From Lachnospiraceae bacterium (GTDB lineage Bacteria > Bacillota > Clostridia > Lachnospirales > Lachnospiraceae), in NCBI GenBank assembly GCA_017408735.1, contig JAFQUB010000010.1, forward strand, positions 51,384-115,383: a DNA stretch of 64,000 bases, given 5' to 3'. The notes beneath the pieces are model-generated. The model was not told where the DNA came from. It saw only the letters and a list, made by a program, of their open reading frames with translations, and did no database searches. Below, one piece after another: positions 16,574-23,632 of this stretch; position 1 is the stretch's first letter; each line of letters begins with the position of its first letter. The position numbers and the translations under genes are program-made.

Positions 16574-17926
16574 ATGAGGAAACTGGAGAAATGGTTAATG
16601 AGAATAGCAGATGTTATTATAATTGCCAGTGTTGCCTGTGGCTATTGGTTGGGTAAACAGGGAATGCCTGTGAAATATTTGGCAATATTGTGTTTGCTGT
16701 TTGCAATTATAAATATAATTCCTGCAATTTACACAAGGAAAATAAAGAATAAAAGGCTTCGCATCTGTCAGAATGGATGTGAATTGTTGTATGCATTTTT
16801 AGCGTCCGCCATACTGATTATTGTAGGGCATATTTTAATGGCTTTTTTGTGGAGGAATGCCTTTGCAGTTATGAGTAATTGGAAAGACTGGCTATTCCAT
16901 ATTTTACTGATTATACTTGTGGAATGTATTGTGTTCTGGAATGGCATTATTCGCGTTTACGCAACCTCGGCACAGTTGGGGATGAAGTGGAGGATTATTG
17001 GTATTGTATGTGGTTTTGTTCCTGTTGCGAATTTAATTGCATTAGGAAAAATACTGCAAGTGGCAGGAGATGAGGTAAAGACAGAACATCAGAAGGAACT
17101 GGTAAATAAGTCAAGGAAATCGGAGCGGATTTGTGCTACAAAATATCCGATTTTACTGGTGCATGGCGTGTTTTTCAGGGATTTCAGATATTTTAATTAC
17201 TGGGGAAGGATTCCAAAACAGTTAGAAGAAAATGGTGCAACAATTTATTATGGAAATCAGCAGTCTGCTGCCAGTGTAGCAGAGTGTGGTCAGGAACTTG
17301 CAGACAGAATCAGAGAAATTGTAGAAGAAACAGGATGTAACAAGGTAAATATCATAGCCCATTCCAAGGGTGGTCTGGACAGCAGATATGCCATATCCAT
17401 GCTGGGTGCAGAAGAATATGTAGTCAGCCTTACTACCATTAACACACCTCATAGAGGCTGTGAATTTGCAGATTATTTATTGTCAAATATACCGGAAGCC
17501 CAGAAGCAGGGAATTGCAAAAGTATACAATAGCGCATTGAAAGAGTTGGGAGATAAAAATCCTGATTTTTTGGAGGCGGTGACAGATTTAACAGCTTCTG
17601 CCTGTAAAGAAATGAATGAAAAAGTTATAGACAGTCCAAAGGTATATTATCAAAGCGTGGGTTCTAAACTAAATGTGGCAAGGGGCGGTCGCTTTCCATT
17701 GAACCTGACAAATTTATTTGTAAAATATTTCGATGGAAATAACGATGGACTTGTGGGCGAAAAGTCTTTTCCATGGGGAAAAAATTATCGCTTTCTAACC
17801 GTACGAGGCAAGCGTGGAATTTCCCATGGAGATATGATAGATTTGAACAGAGAGAATTTCAGAGGATTTGATGTGCGGGAATTTTATGTAGAGCTGGTGT
17901 CAGAGTTGAGGGAGAGAGGGTATTAG
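16574..17926 (+). CDS. Membrane-associated triacylglycerol lipase-like hydrolase
   Basis: 450 residues from the ATG at 16574, next to GGAGGT (16564-16569); the ATG at 16562 precedes that site. Residues about 10-165 form four hydrophobic helices. The rest is a lipase-type alpha/beta-hydrolase: YPILLVHGVFFRD (oxyanion HG), nucleophile elbow AHSKGG with Ser about 264, INTPHRGCEFADYLL, and DGLVGEKSFPWG with a late Asp. Its use of AHSxGG is typical of the LipA/EstA group. A lipid or ester substrate at the membrane is likely. The stop codon runs straight into a G-rich inverted repeat element. Confidence 0.82.
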   Translation: MRKLEKWLMRIADVIIIASVACGYWLGKQGMPVKYLAILCLLFAIINIIPAIYTRKIKNKRLRICQNGCELLYAFLASAILIIVGHILMAFLWRNAFAVMSNWKDWLFHILLIILVECIVFWNGIIRVYATSAQLGMKWRIIGIVCGFVPVANLIALGKILQVAGDEVKTEHQKELVNKSRKSERICATKYPILLVHGVFFRDFRYFNYWGRIPKQLEENGATIYYGNQQSAASVAECGQELADRIREIVEETGCNKVNIIAHSKGGLDSRYAISMLGAEEYVVSLTTINTPHRGCEFADYLLSNIPEAQKQGIAKVYNSALKELGDKNPDFLEAVTDLTASACKEMNEKVIDSPKVYYQSVGSKLNVARGGRFPLNLTNLFVKYFDGNNDGLVGEKSFPWGKNYRFLTVRGKRGISHGDMIDLNRENFRGFDVREFYVELVSELRERGY

Positions 17927-18192
17927 GGGGGAGGTATTGGGCGGGAGTGTGTCAATTACTGTGGCTGGTGGCACGGTTCCGGGGGATAAGAAGTTCTAGG
18001 GTATCCCCGGGGAAGGGGATGGCGAACGTGCCGTAACCGGAACACATTCGCCATCCATGGCTCAGGTGTTCCTTTCCCGGACGTCCTGTCCGGAAATTAC
18101 TAGTGTATGAAGGGGATACCAAGAACTTCTAATCCCCCTCCACAGTGCCCCCAGCCACAGTAATTGACACACTCCAGTCAAATATCCCCCCC
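17927..18192 (+). repeat. Structured repeat element, copy A (plus orientation)
   Basis: A gene-free hairpin-rich element. The locus-specific outer arms (17944-17968 and 18151-18175) are perfectly complementary over 25 bp and extend imperfectly outward. Inside lie a GGTATCCC/GGGATACC-type stem, hairpin 1 (GGAACAC 18039-18045 with GTGTTCC 18066-18072, loop containing TCGCCATCCATGGCTC) and hairpin 2 (CCGGAC-GTCCT-GTCCGG, 18077-18093), then AATTACTAG. The core recurs inverted at 18317-18553. CCCCCAGCCACAG occurs twice on the right edge (18148-18160, 18188-18200). It directly follows the lipase stop codon and may act in 3' end formation. Confidence 0.85.
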
Positions 18193-18316
18193 AGCCACAG
18201 AGAGAATTGTTGAGCGACATATATATTGTGGAAAACAGTAAATAAAACATTGTCCTAAAAATACGCCCGCTGCAATTTCCAACTCAAATATCTGGCAGTT
18301 TCCATAAGGTTGGCTG

Positions 18317-18553
18317 CATATCGCACAAAGCATTGGGGTGGGGAGGGACTGTGGAGATAGGTTAGAACTTCTTGGTATCCCGTCACAACCTAGTAATTCC
18401 CGGACAGGACGTCCGGGAAAGGTGCAAGTCGAGCCATGGATGGCGAGTTTGCACCGGTTACGACCGTTTACCAACACACTACATCGGGATACCAAATAGA
18501 AGTTCTTACCTATCGTAACCGTCCCTCCCCACCCCAATGCTTTGTGCGATATG
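18317..18553 (-). repeat. Structured repeat element, copy B (minus orientation)
   Basis: The outer arms (18317-18349 and 18521-18553) are perfectly complementary over 33 bp but unrelated in sequence to those of copy A. Read on the minus strand the core matches copy A: GGTATCCC, CGTAACCGG, hairpin 1 loop TCGCCATCCATGGCTC, hairpin 2 TTCCCGGAC-GTCCT-GTCCGGGAA (18397-18419), AATTACTAG and GGGATACCAAGAA. The hairpin 1 stem is different but still perfect: GGTGCAA/TTGCACC (18449-18455 with 18421-18427) against GGAACAC/GTGTTCC in A. The DUF4317 stop codon lies 39 bases further on. Confidence 0.85.
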
Positions 18554-18591
18554 CTCCCACCAATATGAACCGCCCACCATTCTGTGTCAAA

Positions 18592-19845
18592 TTACACCGT
18601 AGTATTCACCCCATTGACCGCCGCGTGTTCATCCTCCTCCATCGGAATCACCAGACATTTCTGTCCATTAATTACCTGAGAGTGAATCTGGCTTACTTTT
18701 TCAGGCTTTACCCGCAGTATAACATCATAAGTCTTGGTAGCAGGTACATCGTCATCGCTGTCTTCCACAGGTACAGAACGAGTTTCTTCCAGCTGCTGTC
18801 TTAAGTTTTCTACCTGATGAACCAGTTCTAATTTTTCTTTTCTTTTCACATTGGCTTCCAGTAATTTTGGGTCTACTAAATGTTCTGCTAAAGGAACTTC
18901 TTCACCAAAAATATTTTCATAAGTTTTTTCGATAACCTGTGCCTGATCTTCCGGTACACCGCTGTTGGAAAGCACGGAAGATATAGTGCTAGGAGTGACC
19001 GGAACAGGTTCAGGCTCTACGGTTTCGTCATCGGTAAAAGGAATTAAATCATTTAAACTATCCTGAATATCTAAAAACATTCCTTTGGATTCTTCGTCAT
19101 CTTCTCCGATTACTTCCTTTACAATGCTTTGGAAAGTTAATTTCTGTTCGGTGGCAGTGAATTTTGCAATACATCCTAAGCCACCGCCTACAAATTCATT
19201 GTGTGGTGCTTTGGCATCTTTGGTGTAGAACATGCAGGAATGAATGTCAGTACTGCGGTCTGAGAAAGCAGGGAAAACAAATCCGGTGTCAGGAGCGCCC
19301 ACAACCCAGTCGCGAATACGCGGTCCAATGCGGTTTTCGTCTTCACGGTAGCCCAGTCCCGGTTTGGAAAGTGCAACCGGACAGATGGCACAGAGCAAAT
19401 ACTCGTAAACTTCTTCGGATTCATCTAATTTGTTGTTGTCAGAAGTTTTTGTCATTACGTCATAAGCATCATGGAACACCAAAATAAGGTAGTTTCCCGG
19501 ATAGCTGTAGTTATCAATCACCAAATCAAAAAAGGCATCCATCAATTCTTCGTTTTTCAGTGCGGAAGCTCTTAATCCCATAAGAAACTGCTGTTTACCG
19601 CCACTTCCTTCTTCCTCCAAAGGAAATTCCAGATTCAGAATATTATTTCCCACAGTACCGGACAGTACTTTTTTTGCAATTTCCAGATATTTATAAAATT
19701 CTTCTTCTTCTAAATTTAAAAATGTTTCTCCAAATGTGGTGATTTTATTGCGGTCTGCATCCACATAGCAGCCACAAAGTCTTGTAAAAGTGCAGGCGTC
19801 CTTTTTAAAACGTCTTTTAAGTTCCAGAATATCTTTTTTATTCAT
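18592..19845 (-). CDS. DUF4317 family protein
   Basis: 417 residues on the minus strand. It matches the DUF4317 family of Clostridia from end to end: MNKKDILELKRRFKK, CTFTRLCGCYVDADRNK, FHDAYDVMTKT, YEYLLCAICPV, and FVGGGLGCIAKFTATEQKL. No membrane segments or enzymatic motif are visible; the C-terminal third is acidic and ends in a coiled-coil-like stretch (EANVKRKEKLELVHQVENLRQQLEE). The function is unknown. Its 3' end lies beside structured element B, and a minus-strand promoter lies at 19902-19931. Confidence 0.88.
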   Translation of the reverse strand: MNKKDILELKRRFKKDACTFTRLCGCYVDADRNKITTFGETFLNLEEEEFYKYLEIAKKVLSGTVGNNILNLEFPLEEEGSGGKQQFLMGLRASALKNEELMDAFFDLVIDNYSYPGNYLILVFHDAYDVMTKTSDNNKLDESEEVYEYLLCAICPVALSKPGLGYREDENRIGPRIRDWVVGAPDTGFVFPAFSDRSTDIHSCMFYTKDAKAPHNEFVGGGLGCIAKFTATEQKLTFQSIVKEVIGEDDEESKGMFLDIQDSLNDLIPFTDDETVEPEPVPVTPSTISSVLSNSGVPEDQAQVIEKTYENIFGEEVPLAEHLVDPKLLEANVKRKEKLELVHQVENLRQQLEETRSVPVEDSDDDVPATKTYDVILRVKPEKVSQIHSQVINGQKCLVIPMEEDEHAAVNGVNTTV

Positions 19846-19901
19846 AATGTATGTACGACCTTTCTTTCGATAGTATACGTGTAACAGACACGCTTCTTTT
19901 T

Positions 19902-19931
19902 ATTATAATATGCGGAAAATGATTGGTGCAA
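19902..19931 (-). promoter_or_regulatory. Promoter of the DUF4317 gene
   Basis: On the minus strand: TTGCAC (19926-19931), 18-base spacer, TATAAT (19902-19907), about 57 bases ahead of the start codon. A small hairpin (CGTGT/ACACG) lies in the leader. Confidence 0.65.
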
Positions 19932-20010
19932 GGGGAAAATGAGATTCGATTTAAAGTTTAAAATATTAATACAAAAATTTATATATTTAAAGCAAAACTT
20001 TAAAAAAAGG

Positions 20011-20039
20011 TTGACGCAGGAAGGGGAGATATGTATAAT
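20011..20039 (+). promoter_or_regulatory. Promoter of the DUF2975-XRE pair
   Basis: TTGACG (20011-20016), 17 bases, TATAAT (20034-20039). The predicted start near 20046 rules out the in-frame ATG at 20031 and supports the ATG at 20082. Confidence 0.8.
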
Positions 20040-20081
20040 ATACATACGATTAATTGCAAAAACATTACTAGGAGGTCATTT

Positions 20082-20702
20082 ATGGAAAAATCACTTCAAA
20101 AGCTTAAAAATGGTATGAGAGTGGATACAATAATTACCCTTGCCATATGCATTATTCTTGGAATTTTTGCATTGGCAAATATTGTGGAAACAGTAGTATG
20201 TATAACAAAAGATGCATCGGTATTTCAAATAGAATTGAGTGATACAGGAGCGAATCAATCGCAGGAATACAGGCTCTATATAGAGGGCAAAGAATATGGA
20301 GTTGTGGATTATAATAACTATGGTCTTTATGACTGGGATGGAAATACTAACTACAAGGCAGTTACAATAATCAGCAAAATAAAAGAAACCATAAACTGCT
20401 TAATTGTTGAAAGCATTCTTATATTGTTGTACTTAATTTTATTAACAGTAAAAAAAGGAAATTCGCCATTTACAAAAAAGTCTGTAGTTATGTTACGGAT
20501 CATGGCAGGTTTATGTATTGCTTTGGCGTTGCTTTCACCGGTAATTGGCATGGTGGGTTCCTTTGTAACCTTTGGTCATTATGCAGGTAAGATATCTGCC
20601 ATGAATTTGTATATTTTAATTATGGGTGTGGTGTTTGGATTAATTGGAGAAATTTTTAAATATGGTATTATGTTACAGGAAGATTCAGATTCGATTGCAT
20701 AA
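20082..20702 (+). CDS. DUF2975 membrane protein
   Basis: 206 residues starting at 20082 with AGGAGG eight bases upstream. It has four membrane helices with an extracellular loop of about 60 residues after the first, the DUF2975 layout. The adjacent 70-residue XRE regulator (11 bases downstream) is the usual partner of DUF2975 proteins in Firmicutes. The function is unknown; a membrane sensor or target of the small regulator is inferred. Confidence 0.85.
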   Translation: MEKSLQKLKNGMRVDTIITLAICIILGIFALANIVETVVCITKDASVFQIELSDTGANQSQEYRLYIEGKEYGVVDYNNYGLYDWDGNTNYKAVTIISKIKETINCLIVESILILLYLILLTVKKGNSPFTKKSVVMLRIMAGLCIALALLSPVIGMVGSFVTFGHYAGKISAMNLYILIMGVVFGLIGEIFKYGIMLQEDSDSIA

Positions 20703-20713
20703 GGAGAAAAAAG

Positions 20714-20926
20714 ATGGCTATTATAGTTCGCTTAGACAGAGTAATGGCAGACAGAAAAATGTCGCTAAATGAACTGGCACAAAAAGTAGGAATGTCCAAT
20801 GTTAATTTATCTAATTTGAAAACAGGAAAAATGAAAGGGATTCGTTTTGAAACAATGAATGCAATATGTGAAGTACTGGACTGCCAGCCTGGGGATTTGT
20901 TTGAGTTTACGAAAGAGGAGAAATAA
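20714..20926 (+). CDS. Small XRE-family regulator (YozG-like)
   Basis: 70 residues, essentially one Cro/CI helix-turn-helix: LDRVMADRKMSLNELAQKVGMSNVNLSNLKTGKMKGIRFETMNAICEVLDCQPGDLFEF. It has an AAGGAGAAAA ribosome site inside the gap after the DUF2975 gene and is part of the same transcript. It likely autoregulates the pair. Confidence 0.92.
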   Translation: MAIIVRLDRVMADRKMSLNELAQKVGMSNVNLSNLKTGKMKGIRFETMNAICEVLDCQPGDLFEFTKEEK

Positions 20927-20949
20927 TTTTAAAGAAAGGAGCTGAAAGG

Positions 20950-22482
20950 TTGGCTACAGTAAAAATTGGAACACAGAATTTTGAAAAATTGCGGGAAAGT
21001 AAAGCTTTTTATGTGGATAAGACAAATTTTATTCGTGAGTGGTGGGAAAGTGGAGATGAAGTAACATTAATAACTCGTCCACGGCGTTTCGGTAAAACTT
21101 TGACTATGAGCACAGTGGAACAGTTTTTTTCATACAGATATGAGAAACGTTCTGATTTGTTTGAAGGACTTTCTATCTGGAAAGAGGATGCATACAAAAA
21201 AATGCAGGGGACATATCCTGTGATTAGTTTGTCTTTTTCTAATATTAAAGAAGACAATTTTCCGGCTGCCAGAGAAAAAATATGCAGAATGATTGCTGAT
21301 TTGTATGACGATTATCACTATTTGTTGGAGAGCAGTCTTCTAACATCTAATGAGAAAAATTATATAAGAGAAACAATCGAAAAAAAAGATGCTGTATCTG
21401 ATGTTTTTGCTACAATGACACTCAACCGTTTATCTCATTATCTTTCAAAACACCATGGAAAAAAAGTGATTGTTCTTTTAGACGAATATGACACACCGAT
21501 GCAGGAAGCATATGTGAATGGCTATTCGAAAGAACTGACAGGATTTTTAAGAGGGTTTTTTAATGTTACATTTAAAGATAATCCTTATATGGAACGTGCT
21601 ATTATGACAGGAATTACAAGGGTTAGCAAGGAATCTGTTTTTTCAGACCTGAATAATTTGAAGATTGTTACCACAACTTCTGATGAATATGCTGCTTCTT
21701 TTGGTTTTACAGAGAAAGAAGTATTTCTGGCATTAGAAGATTTTGGCTATGAAGATAGGAAGCAAGAAGTAAAGAAATGGTATGATGGTTTTGTGTTTGG
21801 CAATCAGGCAGATATTTATAATCCGTGGTCTATTATAAATTTTCTTGATACAGGAAAGATAGCAGCATATTGGGCGAATACCAGTTCAAACAGTTTGGTT
21901 GGACGTCTGATTCAAAGGGGAAGTTATAATGTGAAAATAATTATGGAGGATTTACTGCAGGGAAATATTGTTTACACAGAACTGGATGAGCAGATTATTT
22001 TTGAACAGTTGGATAAAAAAGAAACATCCATATGGAGTTTGTTGCTTGCAAGTGGTTATTTAAAGGCAGAAAGTTGCGTTTTTAATGAAAAACGAAATCG
22101 TTACTGTTACGGACTGAAATTGACAAATCTGGAAGTGCAAGTGATGTTTGAAGAAATGATTGAGGAATGGTTCAATCATGGATTTGTGCTGGGACTTATA
22201 GTGGATTTGAAAGACAGATATATTGTTACGTCAAATCGCGAAAGTGGTTTTGGGCGATATGATGTAGTACTGGAACCTAGAAATGTGGAAGATGATGCTA
22301 TTACTCTGGAGTTTAAAGTCTATGATAAAGAGGATGGAGAACTTTCAGATACCGTGTCAGCAGCTCTGGCTCAGATAGAGAAAAAGCAGTATGCTACAGC
22401 TTTGATGGAAAAAGGAATTTCAAAGGATAAAATAAAGAAATATGGATTCGCATTTCAGGGAAAGAAAGTACTGATTGGTTAA
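20950..22482 (+). CDS. AAA-ATPase-like protein with PD-(D/E)XK nuclease domain
   Basis: 510 residues, TTG start eight bases after AAAGGAG. The N-terminal half is the AAA-ATPase-like domain (PF09820): FYVDKTNFI, Walker A RPRRFGKT, Walker B-like VIVLLDEYDTP, GITRVSKESVFSDLNN and KKWYDGFVFG. The C-terminus is the associated PD-(D/E)XK nuclease domain: RYDVVLEP and ITLEFKVY with candidate catalytic Asp/Glu-x-Lys. These proteins are abundant and often multicopy in gut anaerobes; roles in DNA processing or defence have been suggested but not shown. A terminator follows. Confidence 0.88.
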   Translation: MATVKIGTQNFEKLRESKAFYVDKTNFIREWWESGDEVTLITRPRRFGKTLTMSTVEQFFSYRYEKRSDLFEGLSIWKEDAYKKMQGTYPVISLSFSNIKEDNFPAAREKICRMIADLYDDYHYLLESSLLTSNEKNYIRETIEKKDAVSDVFATMTLNRLSHYLSKHHGKKVIVLLDEYDTPMQEAYVNGYSKELTGFLRGFFNVTFKDNPYMERAIMTGITRVSKESVFSDLNNLKIVTTTSDEYAASFGFTEKEVFLALEDFGYEDRKQEVKKWYDGFVFGNQADIYNPWSIINFLDTGKIAAYWANTSSNSLVGRLIQRGSYNVKIIMEDLLQGNIVYTELDEQIIFEQLDKKETSIWSLLLASGYLKAESCVFNEKRNRYCYGLKLTNLEVQVMFEEMIEEWFNHGFVLGLIVDLKDRYIVTSNRESGFGRYDVVLEPRNVEDDAITLEFKVYDKEDGELSDTVSAALAQIEKKQYATALMEKGISKDKIKKYGFAFQGKKVLIG

Positions 22483-22486
22483 AAAG

Positions 22487-22532
22487 AATAGGAAGGAAGT
22501 CTTGTAAGTAATGTAAAGGCTTCCTTCCTATT
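22487..22532. terminator. Terminator between convergent genes
   Basis: AATAGGAAGGAAG (22487-22499) pairs perfectly with CTTCCTTCCTATT (22520-22532) around a 20-base loop. It lies between convergent genes ending at 22482 and 22550 and could serve both. Confidence 0.75.
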
Positions 22533-22549
22533 TATGTTACGTAGCAAAG

Positions 22550-23437
22550 TTAAAGTGACAACCCCGAAAAGAAATCCATAGAGTTTGTGAAATTCTGCTG
22601 ATACCGAAGAAGAAATGCAATGATTTCCGGCGCAGCATTTTGCAGTTCCTTTTGTAATAAAGGCAGTGTCCGGGCAGTAATATATCCGGTGTCTGCCACT
22701 ATTTTCAGGTAACGTATATCGTCCCGAAATTCGTTACACAGCATAGAAAAAGGAATGGTATGCTCCTGTGCCTGTGCGCCTTCCGGCATATGGTCAGCCA
22801 GATAGTCATATAATATTTTTCTGGTGGAATCAGCCAGAAAGTCAGGATAGAGAAGCCGTTGAAAGGCAAGAAAAGTTTTTTCCTGCTGTCGCTTTCCGGT
22901 AAATCTCTGAGTCTGGGAATCCAAATCCTCTACACTGAACCAGCCAATAAATACAGGCTCAAATCCCATATTATCCGGCTCAGAAAGAAATTGAATCAAA
23001 GTTTTATCATAGTCTTCCATCCAGTTCATGTGATGTTGCGAATTCCCGGCGCGTTCAGGAGAACACAAAGAAGGTTTTTTTAACATTGTAACAGAAGAAG
23101 CTAGAAAATAAGGCAATCCGGAATTTTTTGAATTGTCCTGTAAAATGTGAATTTCCGATAAATTGATACAATCCAGAAAAACATTTTTTCCATAAGTAAT
23201 AGGATGAGCCGGTAATGTAAGGGTTTTTAAATTTTTCATATGTGCAAAAGCCCAGTCGCCGATTTCTTCAATGGTTTCCGGTAAAGTCAAATGAACAACA
23301 CTTTTACAGCTTAAAAAAGCCTTTGCTCCGATTTTCGTTACCGGCAGGGCTTCATTATAGGCGGGGATAGTTATATTAGAATCGTTTCCCTGATAACTTT
23401 CAAGAAAACAACTGGTCTCTCTCTTTTGAAATTTCAT
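22550..23437 (-). CDS. Leucine-rich repeat (BspA-type) protein
   Basis: 295 residues on the minus strand, starting at 23437 where GGAGG precedes the ATG; the longer frame upstream has no ribosome site. Residues about 10-130 contain BspA/LRR_5-like repeats (ITIPAYNEALPVTKIGAKAFLSC, LTLPETIEEIGDWAFA). The rest is helical and unrecognised. It is a clear paralogue of the protein at 56977-57906: same repeat region, same length, and a common C-terminus (MDFFSGLSL versus GDFFGALSLEL). No signal peptide is visible, so it is probably cytoplasmic. The paralogue sits in a VWA-MoxR operon, which hints at a related role. Confidence 0.78.
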   Translation of the reverse strand: MKFQKRETSCFLESYQGNDSNITIPAYNEALPVTKIGAKAFLSCKSVVHLTLPETIEEIGDWAFAHMKNLKTLTLPAHPITYGKNVFLDCINLSEIHILQDNSKNSGLPYFLASSVTMLKKPSLCSPERAGNSQHHMNWMEDYDKTLIQFLSEPDNMGFEPVFIGWFSVEDLDSQTQRFTGKRQQEKTFLAFQRLLYPDFLADSTRKILYDYLADHMPEGAQAQEHTIPFSMLCNEFRDDIRYLKIVADTGYITARTLPLLQKELQNAAPEIIAFLLRYQQNFTNSMDFFSGLSL

Positions 23438-23589
23438 GGGGAACCTCCGGGTTCGTAAGTAAATAGTATGTGTTTCAGAATTTATACTAGCATGGTGGAG
23501 AAGGAAAAACAAGGAATTTTCGGTTTGGCAGTTCATAATACATTTATAAACAGGCAGATTTTAAAGTGATAGTTATTTACTAAAAGATA

Positions 23590-23598
23590 TGGTATAAT
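23590..23598 (+). promoter_or_regulatory. Extended -10 promoter of the secreted glycosidase-like gene
   Basis: TGGTATAAT (extended -10, TATAAT at 23593-23598) 35 bases before the ATG at 23633. No clear -35 box. Confidence 0.6.
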
Positions 23599-23632
23599 AG
23601 AGCATACATTAAAATCACAAAGGGGGATTTCT

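Noticed and set aside
18436..18804. Plus-strand ORF crossing repeat element B and the DUF4317 gene
   Set aside because: No ribosome site; it lies antisense to a well-supported gene and across a palindrome.
20031..20081. ATG at 20031 as start of the DUF2975 gene
   Set aside because: It overlaps the predicted -10 box; the ATG at 20082 has AGGAGG.
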